A stretch of 64,000 nt of DNA from Thiosocius teredinicola (GTDB lineage: Bacteria > Pseudomonadota > Gammaproteobacteria > Chromatiales > Chromatiaceae): assembly GCF_002009425.1 (NCBI RefSeq), contig NZ_CP019936.1:2095297-2159296 (forward strand). The letters run 5' to 3'. A program made the position numbers and the translations under genes. Shown here piece by piece: positions 18,801-26,674 of this stretch. Each line of letters opens with the position of its first letter. The first letter of the stretch is position 1. A model generated the notes under the pieces. It did not search any database, was not told where the DNA came from, and was given only the letters and a program-made list of their open reading frames with translations.

Positions 18801-19175
18801 CATCCAGTAGCGCGGTATCTCGCCTTCAAGCCAGGAACCGAGCACCTTGTCACCGGCGTTCTTTGCCAGGACGGCGATGCCGGCGCTGTGTGGGCGGCAA
18901 TCGGTGCATTTGACCCACGCCGTCACTTCGAGATCGCGTGGGTTGGAGACCTCGATGCGACCAACCGACGGTGACATGGCAAAGCCACCGTGCACGGCCA
19001 GCCCATTGCCTTCTCGTCCTTCATGCGCGGTTGGCTTACCCGAACCACGCCACGCATTGCGGTTCTCGAAGTCGTGCAGCAACAACGACTCGTTTCGCCC
19101 GTCGACAGCGGCAACGACACTCGACGCCAAGATCACAAGCGAAAACAACAACACGCGCTGACGATCCAGGGGCAT
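15837..19175 (-). CDS. Large secreted DUF4838 (glycoside-hydrolase-like) protein
   Basis: 1112 residues from ATG 19175, where the signal peptide begins (MPLDRQRVLLFSLVILASSVVAA). The first ~370 residues look like two carbohydrate-binding jelly rolls (LLLHDFENRNAWRGSG; NGGFEQGRRPWWGKTG). A GH67/GH20-like N-domain follows (LAEYLQRMSGADF...YGVYWFLDRKLGVKWLSP), then the DUF4838 region (about 530-800, with YHWSMTPPDKL and FAEGSWNTPSAEFAQLRAWMLSRLLWNPD). This is a presumed polysaccharide-active enzyme; substrate unknown. It is the first gene of the minus-strand EPS run, so it may trim or degrade the polymer made here. Confidence 0.8.
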   Translation of the reverse strand: MPLDRQRVLLFSLVILASSVVAAVDGRNESLLLHDFENRNAWRGSGKPTAHEGREGNGLAVHGGFAMSPSVGRIEVSNPRDLEVTAWVKCTDCRPHSAGIAVLAKNAGDKVLGSWLEGEIPRYWMDRGQSAVLAANETAGWERLTGRIPAQHIPAGTHYLDIYLRADLDAADHATAVFDTLSVNALPPGVVEPTRIMRNGGFEQGRRPWWGKTGKIVDSTSFAGNHALELDSGFVAQDRRPVQAGQNYRISLAVKSVGAPNDSVFVQLSFRGNGVSPGWFGPERIKLKRRTERALLVTGGDSDWRQYSTVVTAPHGANELLLYLRKKKGTPGLAYFDAIETVATTEAAATPASIKLKELRAKLIGQMPPGRLPSGWNDDSTALLIADAQVPHLRIAVQKSPDVVVLNAVGELAEYLQRMSGADFLPIQEGMTPDAQGLIGVGAGPDWMARFFPALDTDSLGADGFAIRAEGQRIVIGGGTARGAMYGVYWFLDRKLGVKWLSPDFTHVPNMHRLSVEHFDTVQIPRFSYREILSHEGEDKRFRAHNLLNGESHGPSFLDSPPEIDVWDQSWLAKGGSANFWQLAQRKKNAKVHPEWFTGGQVAMMNPALRRKTAESVIEQLRRQKDYRAIWFGILDMDWGWDMDRQSAAFAEQHGGMPSAPRLDMMIEVAEIVRESLPGAKLAFNAYHWSMTPPDKLSVPDHILVFPMTINVDYSSALNKGNNLQLGADLVGWNERARHVLVWDHIANFSGFLQPTPNIYPIAESVKWLATLENVQGYFAEGSWNTPSAEFAQLRAWMLSRLLWNPDLDPEEVVREFCELYYGPAAQPVMQYIDLMHRAIRQSGDVLAEKTQVDLKMFNLEFVSEVDAFFDRAEKLAADDPVRLKHVRAARMPIDYVAAARHLDLRNEADAKGIVWPRDNAARIARLMASAKAAGVKWYRQGGDLKKMERMLRVKRKDPTPPPASLLTAANDWHDFQDLSLNRYAATSIVADADASDGGAARIPAGKKGWLIQFKLDKLPSVGAWDLYVAMRPERTAAVSAEPYANVGSYPPMTLFRAVRKAANDSGYQYIKVPGGPFEREVNHQRGIYVQSQTDKDTTGVLVDRIVAVRKK

Positions 19176-20515
19176 TGCAGCTACCAATTTTGTCGCATAG
19201 TCCTGAGTTAACCGGGCAGTCCGTCCAATCAGTTTCCATGCACACGATTGGGAAGTACAGCGGCAGGCCCGGGCAAAGGACGTTAACGTCGAACGCACCA
19301 CGTTTTGCTTGTGGTACACGACGCTTCAAGCGTTCTTGAGCGCACATCAGGGCCGTGCTTTTGCGGTGTGCAGGCGTGGTTCATCGGCGTCATTGAAGGA
19401 CAGCGAACTGCCGGACCGTTGTGCGAGACATTGTTAATCGCGCGCTCTGTTGATTGAGTCATCGGGTTGGCCCGAGCAGCGCGCCAACGGCGCTGGGTTT
19501 CGAACGGTTGCCGATGGCGTCGCCAAGCTGATTGCGGTCTCAAGTGAGAGGTACGTCACATGATCGCAGGGGGCGGATAGGGTGACCACGTTCTGCTAGA
19601 CGGATCAATGCCCAAATTTGGTGCCAAAAGGGGGCTCTCCTGATCACTTACGGGGCGAAAATTTACGATTGGTTCACGCAAACGGCCATGCAATTAACTT
19701 ACGCTCGCGCCATCCAGCATCCACGTCGCAGCACGTATTTTTTGTCTCCACTGGCGTCAATTTTGCTTCGCCCGATCCACCATGTTGCAGAACACGACGA
19801 ACCACAAAACAACGGCGATGGCAGAAGTGGACGAACATTTTGCTTCAGTCGATGAGTGCTCACAGTTTGGCACGCGTTTTGTCGACCGCACCAAAGAACC
19901 CTGGTGTGAATTCACGCTAAGGTTTGCCTATTGCGCGTGTGGGCTGCCGGATGTCGGTGAGGCATGACGTCGTTGGGTTTTTGGGGTCGGGTTTGTCATC
20001 TGCACGCCCCGTTAGTGTTGTGTTGGCATAGGTACGTTTTGATCTCTTGGCGGATGGCGAAACACACGTTTGTCACGAAGTCCGGATATACAGCGGGTTT
20101 CACATTGTTTGATGCGGCTTGTGACAGCAGTGAAGCTCAGCTTGGCCCTGGCTGGCCCGGTTCCGAAATGCGTTTGCTCTTTGGCAGTGGTGCGGATGTT
20201 CATTGACCAATATCGCATAGCGACCGCCCGCGTGGTTGACGCGGCAAGCGGGGCGTTCCCCGATTCATACGACACCGACTCATTGATTCGTGGTCAGACA
20301 AACGCCGGTGCCGTTCTGCGACAGCGCATATCAGCCGTACTGGGCGAAACGGCCACCGCGGGTCGGTACCGCCCTCCAACACGTAGACCCGGTTTGCCGA
20401 TCGATGCTCCAGCAATGCTCGAACGCGGCTGTGCGCTGACTGCCTTACAAAGAGGACTGGCGATTCCGTTTCAAGCGTGCATGAAACACGAAGCGTTATT
20501 CACAGGTGATATTGG
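19176..20515. other. Divergent intergenic region in the EPS locus
   Basis: 1.34 kb between the minus-strand DUF4838 gene and the plus-strand glycosyltransferase operon. No credible gene: short frames lack ribosome sites and recognisable motifs. A weak sigma-54-like element, TGGCACGCGTTTTGTC, lies at 19868-19883 on the plus strand (T instead of C in the -12 GC). The other half of the region probably carries the promoter of the epsL/epsE-side operon. Confidence 0.45.
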
Positions 20516-21745
20516 ATGAACCCGCTGGCAGGCCGGTATGAAAAGCAGGGAGACGCGGGTGAGTATCGACCACCAAAAACCTACAGCACTACGGATAGCT
20601 CGCCGGAGAGACGCGTGACCCCGATCCGCCGCGTGCTCATGGTAGGCGCTCCGTGGCATCACATGGGGCAAAGGAGCGGAATGACGCCGTTGGTCGCTGC
20701 TTTGTCGGCGCGTTTTGATCTCGTGCGTACCGCGCCGAGCCGTTTGGACAAGCTGACGGTATTGCTGCGGCGAGCCCTACAGAAACTGCGCGACAAGGTG
20801 ACGGGCAAGTCGCGGAAGCTATCCTGGAGCCCTTTTTACGATCTGCAGAAATGGACGGTGGAGACCTGCGCCATCCGCAAGCTCAAGAGCGAACAGTTCG
20901 ATGCCGTGGTGTTTGAATCCATCGAGGACTACTTCCAACAGTTTGCGGCCATCAGAGAAAGGTTTCCCGGCCTGCGCGTAATCGGAATATCGCATCAGCC
21001 GCCGGGCTGGTGGCGACTGTTTGCGCCTGACTCGCAAGGGCGGCTCGACGCCTTCGATGAGGTGATCTGCCTCTCCCGGCATGCGCAGACTTATCTGACA
21101 GATGCTGTCGGTCACCCCAACGTTCACCGTCTGCCGCATGGTGTGGATAGCGAGTTCTTTTGCGACAGCGCGACGGTACCTCCGCTACCGGGGTTCAATG
21201 TGCTGTTCTGCGGGAAATGGCTGCGGGATTTTGAAGCCCTGGAGCGAACGGTGAGCAAAGCCTTGTCGACACATCCCGACTGGGTATTCCACCTGGTCGT
21301 GCCGGCAGGCGCGCGCAATATTGAGCAACACTTCCGGTTGGCCCGTTTCGACAACGTGCAGTGGTACTCGGGCGTGAGCGATGAGGATCTTCGCGACCTG
21401 TATATCAAATGTCAGGTTCTTTACCTGCCGCTGCTCGATGCGACCGCAAACAACGCGATTCTCGAGGCGATGGCGTGTGGCCTGCCGATACTGACCAACG
21501 GTGTCGGCGGCATTGCGGACTATCTCTCGGACGACACGGCCCAGTACATCAAGGGCGATTGGATGGAGGGTGCGGTGGAACAGCTGGCATGGTGCCAATC
21601 AAATCCGGCTGCACTCGCGGCGCAGGCCAAAGCTGCGCGGCAGAAAGTGGAGAACGAACTTGATTGGCGCATCGTGGCGGCGCGGTTCGCCGACGTTATT
21701 GGCGGCGCAGATCCGCGCGAAAGTGTAGAAGGAACGCATCAGTGA
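20516..21745 (+). CDS. Glycosyltransferase, GT-B fold (group 1 type)
   Basis: 409 residues. AGGTGA precedes the ATG. The first ~35 residues are poorly structured; a GTG at about codon 36 (VTPIRRVLMVGAPWHHMGQRSG) is an alternative start, right at the first Rossmann strand. The C-terminal domain has the donor-site pattern LPLLDATANNAILEAMACGLPILTNGVGGIADYL, with the conserved glutamate of GT4-type enzymes. First gene of a six-gene plus-strand operon with overlaps or very short gaps. It transfers a sugar during repeat-unit assembly on the cytoplasmic face; donor and acceptor unknown. Confidence 0.85.
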   Translation: MNPLAGRYEKQGDAGEYRPPKTYSTTDSSPERRVTPIRRVLMVGAPWHHMGQRSGMTPLVAALSARFDLVRTAPSRLDKLTVLLRRALQKLRDKVTGKSRKLSWSPFYDLQKWTVETCAIRKLKSEQFDAVVFESIEDYFQQFAAIRERFPGLRVIGISHQPPGWWRLFAPDSQGRLDAFDEVICLSRHAQTYLTDAVGHPNVHRLPHGVDSEFFCDSATVPPLPGFNVLFCGKWLRDFEALERTVSKALSTHPDWVFHLVVPAGARNIEQHFRLARFDNVQWYSGVSDEDLRDLYIKCQVLYLPLLDATANNAILEAMACGLPILTNGVGGIADYLSDDTAQYIKGDWMEGAVEQLAWCQSNPAALAAQAKAARQKVENELDWRIVAARFADVIGGADPRESVEGTHQ

Positions 21746-22614
21746 TCAACGCAAATTTCTTTTGGCATGGACCGTCCCTGAGTCTCTATGAATCCGCATG
21801 CCTCAAGTCGTTCGTGCGGCAGGGCATCGAGGTGCGATTGCACACGTTCAACGAACATCTGCGGGCGCCCGAAGGGGTAAAGATTGTCGATGCGCGGCTG
21901 CTGGCCGATGAATCCGAGGTGCTTGCCTATACCCAGGGCGGACATGCCGGTTCGATCGCTGCTTTCACCGATATCTTTCGTTACCGCGTGTTACAGAAAC
22001 AGCCCGGCTGGTGGTTCGATACCGATGTCGTATGTCTGAAAGACGGGGCGGAGTTGGAAAAGCTGCAAGCGGGCGTCAGTGGCATTCTGGTTGGGGAAGA
22101 GGCCCAGGGAAAGCTCAACGGCGCCGTACTGTATGTCGGCGACACCGCAGCCGCCGCGGAACTGGAGCGATTGGCGAATGCCAAGGGCTTTGTGTTTGAG
22201 TGGGGCGACATTGGGCCGCAACTGATTACCCAATATCTTGCGGATCGGCCGGAGCGCGTAAAGGTCGCGCCGCCATTGGCTTTCTATCCTGTGCATTACC
22301 TTGAGACGGCGATGCTGCTACGCCAGGAAGACGCGGACGAATGTCAGCGGCGGGTGCAGAGTTCCGTTTGTGTGCACCTGTGGAATGAGTTCTTGCGGCG
22401 CTGGGAGATTCCTAAAAACATGCTGCCACCGGAAGGAAGTTTCCTGCATCGGCTGTTTACCCAATTGGAGATGACGGTGGCGGCTGATGCGTGTCTGCCG
22501 CCAGCCAGTTTCGAGGCACTGCGACACAATGGAGACATCGGACGCGTCGGCACCAAAGCGTTGCGCATGATCAAACGGGCCAAGCAGATCAAGGAAACCA
22601 TGGTCGGACGTTGA
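21742..22614 (+). CDS. DXD-type glycosyltransferase (GT32/capsule type)
   Basis: 290 residues from GTG 21742, which overlaps the previous stop (GTGA) and has AAGGAA upstream. VINANFFWHGPSLSLYESACLKSFVRQG at the start and AAFTDIFRYRVLQKQPGWWFDTDVVCLKD contain the DXD metal and nucleotide-sugar site of the Gly_transf_sug class. Short, soluble, GT-A fold. Translationally coupled to its upstream partner, so it presumably adds a residue to the same repeat unit. Sugar specificity cannot be read. Confidence 0.82.
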   Translation: MINANFFWHGPSLSLYESACLKSFVRQGIEVRLHTFNEHLRAPEGVKIVDARLLADESEVLAYTQGGHAGSIAAFTDIFRYRVLQKQPGWWFDTDVVCLKDGAELEKLQAGVSGILVGEEAQGKLNGAVLYVGDTAAAAELERLANAKGFVFEWGDIGPQLITQYLADRPERVKVAPPLAFYPVHYLETAMLLRQEDADECQRRVQSSVCVHLWNEFLRRWEIPKNMLPPEGSFLHRLFTQLEMTVAADACLPPASFEALRHNGDIGRVGTKALRMIKRAKQIKETMVGR

Positions 22615-22630
22615 GTCGCTCATTGTCGCT

Positions 22631-23842
22631 ATGCTCGATACTGCTTCAGTCAATACGATTGCCACGAGCGCGAAAACGGATCGTTTCGCGCTGCTCGACT
22701 GGAGTTTTCTCGCGGGTTTGATGTTGTTGTCGCTGCAGGTTGTGTCGGCCGGTCCGGCACAAACAGGCCACCTCTGGGCCAGCGCCATGTTGGCATACCT
22801 GATCCTGCAGCGACGCGTAACCGCCACGCCGATCGAACTGGGTATCTTTCTTGCCTTCTTTACCGTGGCGCTGATCAATACGGTGATGGTCGATGTTCAT
22901 CGAATCAAGGACGAGTTCCAGATTCTGAAATTCGCGGTGGTTTATCCGGCGTTTTTCATCGTCGGACGTTTTTATGGTCAGTACTACTTCAAGCGTCGCT
23001 TGCCTTTAGGCGTCTGGTTCATCGCGGGATTCGTCGTTGTTCAATGGTTGATACAGCATTTTCAGCTGCCGGTGATCCATCAACCGCTGCAGTTTCAGGA
23101 AGGTTCTCTCCACGGCACATTCCGGGAGCGTAACTGGTTTGCCGTCATGCTTTTTTTTATGGCGTACATCGTTATGTTGAAGACGCCTTCGCGCATGCTT
23201 TCTGCGATTGAGTTTCTCGCCATCTGCGTGCTTGTGACATTGCTGAGTGGCTCCAAGTCTGTGCTGGTGGCGGGCGGTATCGCGTTGCTGTTCGCGTTTC
23301 GCGGCCATCTCACGCTCAAAGTGCTGGGCGTGATCGTGGGCGGGGCGATATTCATCGAATTGTTTGCGTGGCAATTGAGCGGAGATCTACTGCGGGTCCG
23401 GCTTGAAGATGAGCGCGGTCTGGCGGCCGTATTGTCCTGGGATCTCATCCAGCGCGACTGGCTGGGTTACGGATTCGGTTTTGTCGAAGCACATTTCGGT
23501 GGATGGTGGATCTCGGTACAGGGGCTTGGCTACGGGGTGGCCTCGGTGTTTTCCGCACCGATTGACTTCCTGCTGATCGCGGGTCCGTTCGGCGTATTGT
23601 TCTGGTTGGTGTTCTTCGCGGGGGTCGGCTTGGGCTGGCGCGCGGTATTGATCCTTGCGCCGGTGGCATCTTGGTCGCTGATCAACCCTATGCATCAGTC
23701 CGAAATCGTATACCTGATGCTCGGCTACCTGGTTGCGTGGGCAAGACTTCAGCAGGCTCAAGCAACGGTCACGGCAACGACGCCGGTCGGCGTGCAAACA
23801 GATTCACATGACGCAGCCACAGCTGCAGGATGTCGCTCTTGA
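22631..23842 (+). CDS. O-antigen polymerase/ligase-like membrane protein (Wzy-type)
   Basis: 403 residues with about ten to eleven hydrophobic segments and a larger periplasmic loop (about 135-170, LQFQEGSLHGTFRERN). LLSGSKSVLVAGGIALLFAF and the second half resemble the Wzy_C / O-antigen ligase superfamily. Best interpreted as the polymerase joining lipid-linked repeat units, given its place among glycosyltransferases. It overlaps the next gene by 13 bases. No Wzx flippase was found in the window. Confidence 0.78.
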   Translation: MLDTASVNTIATSAKTDRFALLDWSFLAGLMLLSLQVVSAGPAQTGHLWASAMLAYLILQRRVTATPIELGIFLAFFTVALINTVMVDVHRIKDEFQILKFAVVYPAFFIVGRFYGQYYFKRRLPLGVWFIAGFVVVQWLIQHFQLPVIHQPLQFQEGSLHGTFRERNWFAVMLFFMAYIVMLKTPSRMLSAIEFLAICVLVTLLSGSKSVLVAGGIALLFAFRGHLTLKVLGVIVGGAIFIELFAWQLSGDLLRVRLEDERGLAAVLSWDLIQRDWLGYGFGFVEAHFGGWWISVQGLGYGVASVFSAPIDFLLIAGPFGVLFWLVFFAGVGLGWRAVLILAPVASWSLINPMHQSEIVYLMLGYLVAWARLQQAQATVTATTPVGVQTDSHDAATAAGCRS

Positions 23843-24696
23843 GCCTCAAGTTCTCTCTCATCATGGCGACGCTCGGGCGTTCGGACGAAATCGTGCGGCT
23901 GTTCGACTCGTTCGTTGCACAGTCGTATCAGAATTTCGAGGTGATCGTCATCGATCAGAATGACGATGACCGGGTATCGAAAATCGTTGACCAGTACAGC
24001 GATCGGATCGATATCAAGTATCTGCGGTCCGAAAAGGGGCTTTCTCGGGCGCGCAACGTGGGTTTGAAGCATGTGAGCGGACAGCTCGTCGCCTTCCCGG
24101 ATGACGACTGCTGGTATGCGCCGCATATTCTGGGCTATGTGGCGCAGCGTTTCGAAGGCCGGCCGGACTTGGCCGGCCTGACTGGCTGCAGTGAAGACGG
24201 CCACGGTAATCGGTCGCAAGGCCGCTGGGCAGAACAGCCCATGGATGTTACGCGGTTCAACGTCTGGACCTGTGCGACCTCGTATACGATCTTTCTCAGG
24301 GCCGAAGCAGTGCAACGATTGAATGGCTTCGATGAGGCGCTGGGCGTCGGATCGGGTACCAAGTGGGGCGCCGGCGAAGAGGTGAATTACCTGCTCGGTG
24401 TCATCGATTCGGGCGAACACGTGGCCTACGACCCCGAACTCTGCATATTCCATCCGGAGCCCTTGTTGGAGATGAACGAGAAGGCGTTCAGCCGGGCGCG
24501 ACTCTACAACCGAGGGTTTGGCAGGGTTCTGGGGACGAACAACTACCCGTCGTATTTCGTAATGTATCTCATCGCGCGATCTATCGCGGGATGCGCCGTG
24601 TCCGCACTGAAGTTCGATTTCGGGCGCGCACGCTACTACTGGATCGCCGCATCGCAACGCTTCATGGGATGGCGCGATGGGCGTGGATTGGCCTGA
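23830..24696 (+). CDS. Glycosyltransferase family 2
   Basis: 288 residues, GT-A fold. FSLIMATLGRSDEIVRLFDSF opens the domain, VIVIDQNDDDRV follows, and LVAFPDDDCWYAPHILG carries the metal-binding DDD. KWGAGEEVNYLLG is the second acidic motif, likely containing the catalytic base. The last 60 residues are amphipathic and may contact the membrane. Start ATG 23830 lies inside the end of the polymerase gene, so translation is coupled. Confidence 0.87.
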   Translation: MSLLSLKFSLIMATLGRSDEIVRLFDSFVAQSYQNFEVIVIDQNDDDRVSKIVDQYSDRIDIKYLRSEKGLSRARNVGLKHVSGQLVAFPDDDCWYAPHILGYVAQRFEGRPDLAGLTGCSEDGHGNRSQGRWAEQPMDVTRFNVWTCATSYTIFLRAEAVQRLNGFDEALGVGSGTKWGAGEEVNYLLGVIDSGEHVAYDPELCIFHPEPLLEMNEKAFSRARLYNRGFGRVLGTNNYPSYFVMYLIARSIAGCAVSALKFDFGRARYYWIAASQRFMGWRDGRGLA

Positions 24697-24711
24697 GCAA
24701 CGAGGTAACAG

Positions 24712-25746
24712 GTGCTAACGGTATTTTCCGATTCGCGATGGCCTGAGAAGACCGGCATCGGCAACGTGTTGGCGGCGATGAAGATGTATGTGCCGAACGA
24801 TCTGTCGGTCGTGGATCTGGAAATCCCGGGCAGCGTCGGCAGTCCGATGTCGCCGTTGGCCATCAGTCGCGCGCTGAACACGTACGACGCACAAGACAGC
24901 GTGTTCTGGTCCGCGGGCTTTGTTCCTCCGCTTCCGGGCCGATTCCCGTCGGTGGTGACGGTCCATGATCTGACGCATCTGCATTTTTACAGCCGCAAGC
25001 ACGCCCTCTACTACAACTGGGTCTACAAGCCGTTGTACCGGCGGTGCACGCAGATCGTGTGTGTGTCGGACTACACCCGGCGCGAGTTTTTGGAGTGGTC
25101 CGGTATCTCGCCCGACCGGGTATCGACCGTGTACAACGGCGTGACGCCTGAGTTTTACGCCAATGAAGCAACGTATCCCTGTGAATTCCCCTATGTGTTG
25201 TATCCGGGAAATCGACGTACGTACAAGAATCTGGACCGACTGATAAAGGCCTATGCGGCCAGCCGGTTGCCGAAGAAGGGTATACGCCTCGGGCTGACCG
25301 GTCATCCGGATAGCGCATTGACCGGTTTGGCCGGTCGTCTGGGCATCCAGGACCTGCTGCATTTCTTCGGATGGGTGGAAGACGAGGAACTGCCGGCGCT
25401 GTATCGCGGCGCATTGGCAGTGGCGTTCGTTTCTCTTTATGAAGGGTTCGGTCTTCCCATCATCGAGGCGATGGCCTCAAGGGTGCCGGTGCTGACGTCG
25501 AACGTGTCGGCAATGCCGGAGGTGGCGCAGGATGCGGCGGTCATTGTCGATCCCTACGATGTTTCTGCGATCACCAAAGGGTTGGACCGTTTGGCGGAAG
25601 AGGCATCGCTGCGGGACGATCTGGTGGCCAGGGGTATGACGAGGGCACGTGCGTTCGACTGGAGACGTTCGGCGGACCAGCTGTGGGATGTCGTGGAAAG
25701 GGCGGCCAAGGGCAAAACACCGGCGTACGGGAGTGCCATGCAATGA
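24712..25746 (+). CDS. Glycosyltransferase family 4 (GT-B)
   Basis: 344 residues, GTG start with GAGGTAA upstream. N-domain: SVVTVHDLTHLHFYS and QIVCVSDYTRREFLEWSGI; C-domain: YVLYPGNRRTYKNLDRLIKAY and the donor-site motif AFVSLYEGFGLPIIEAMASRVPV with the EX7E pair. This is the mannosyl/rhamnosyltransferase-like GT4 pattern. The stop overlaps the next gene (ATGA). Likely adds one sugar of the repeat unit; specificity unknown. Confidence 0.9.
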   Translation: MLTVFSDSRWPEKTGIGNVLAAMKMYVPNDLSVVDLEIPGSVGSPMSPLAISRALNTYDAQDSVFWSAGFVPPLPGRFPSVVTVHDLTHLHFYSRKHALYYNWVYKPLYRRCTQIVCVSDYTRREFLEWSGISPDRVSTVYNGVTPEFYANEATYPCEFPYVLYPGNRRTYKNLDRLIKAYAASRLPKKGIRLGLTGHPDSALTGLAGRLGIQDLLHFFGWVEDEELPALYRGALAVAFVSLYEGFGLPIIEAMASRVPVLTSNVSAMPEVAQDAAVIVDPYDVSAITKGLDRLAEEASLRDDLVARGMTRARAFDWRRSADQLWDVVERAAKGKTPAYGSAMQ

Positions 25747-26573
25747 GTACAGTGGGTCGTGTCAACGCGGTGATCGTGAACTATCGAACACCGGACCTGG
25801 TTCTGAAGTGTGTGCATTCGATTATCGAGCACGGCGTAGCCGCCGCGGGCGACATCATTGTTGTCGAAAACGCTTCTCCCGACGATTCGCTGGAAAAACT
25901 CACCGAGCCACTCAAGGCGCTGAACGTGCAGTTGCTGGCGTCGCAGAAAAATGACGGTTTCGGCGCGGGCGTCAATATCGGTGTTTCGCACGCCGACAAG
26001 CCCTACGTTGTCGTACTCAATCCCGATACCTATTTCGAGGACGGGTCATTTTCCAGGGCCATCGATTATTTCGAGCAGCATCCGGAAACCGGCCTGCTCG
26101 GTCTCAACCTGGTTTATCCGGGCGGCGAGCGGCAGTTCTCGGCGCGTCGCTTCTACAGTCTCGTCGATGTGGCGGCCAGGCGATTACCCATTGGCAACTG
26201 GTGGCCATTCAAGCGCTTGGTCGACAGGCATCTGATGGTGAAAGCGTGGCACAGCGGAGACGCATTCGAGGCGGAGTGGGTGATGGGCACCGGATTTGTG
26301 GTGCGTCGAGAGCTTTTTCAGCAGATCGAGGGCATGGACGAGGCGTATTTCCTCTATATGGAGGATGTCGACCTGTGTGCACGGGTCTGGCGGGCCGGCT
26401 TTTCGGTGGTCTGCCTGCCGCAAGCGCGTTTGGTACATGACCACCAGCGAAGCAGCGCCGCCCAACCTTTCAGCTGGGCGGGCAAGATGCATATCAAGAG
26501 CCTGCTCTATTTTCGCCGCAAGTTCTGTGTACCGGTCTTTCGTCCACCGGGTGTGGCCGGAATACTAAAGTGA
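25743..26573 (+). CDS. Glycosyltransferase family 2 (rhamnosyltransferase-like)
   Basis: 276 residues from ATG 25743, which overlaps the preceding stop (ATGA). VNAVIVNYRTPDLVLKCVHS, NDGFGAGVNIGV and VVLNPDTYFEDGSF are typical of WbbL-like GT2 enzymes, with the acidic site in NPDTYFED and the ..YFLYMEDVDLCARVWRAG motif later. Last gene of the plus-strand run; the next gene is on the opposite strand and ends 100 bases further on. Confidence 0.9.
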   Translation: MSTVGRVNAVIVNYRTPDLVLKCVHSIIEHGVAAAGDIIVVENASPDDSLEKLTEPLKALNVQLLASQKNDGFGAGVNIGVSHADKPYVVVLNPDTYFEDGSFSRAIDYFEQHPETGLLGLNLVYPGGERQFSARRFYSLVDVAARRLPIGNWWPFKRLVDRHLMVKAWHSGDAFEAEWVMGTGFVVRRELFQQIEGMDEAYFLYMEDVDLCARVWRAGFSVVCLPQARLVHDHQRSSAAQPFSWAGKMHIKSLLYFRRKFCVPVFRPPGVAGILK

Positions 26574-26674
26574 TGTGGTTCACATTTATTTTGTGGTGAA
26601 CCATGACTTTCCGGCCGCTAGCGAGCCCATTTCGGATATCGAAATCGGGCGTTATTGATTAGTGGAATGATGAA

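Noticed and set aside
19868-19883. Sigma-54 promoter TGGCACGCGTTTTGTC for the glycosyltransferase operon
   Set aside because: The essential -12 GC is GT and the site lies about 650 bases from the first gene; kept only as a note on the intergenic region.
20070-20519. 149-codon plus-strand frame before the first glycosyltransferase
   Set aside because: No ribosome site, no motif, irregular composition, and it ends on the start codon region of the next gene in a different frame.
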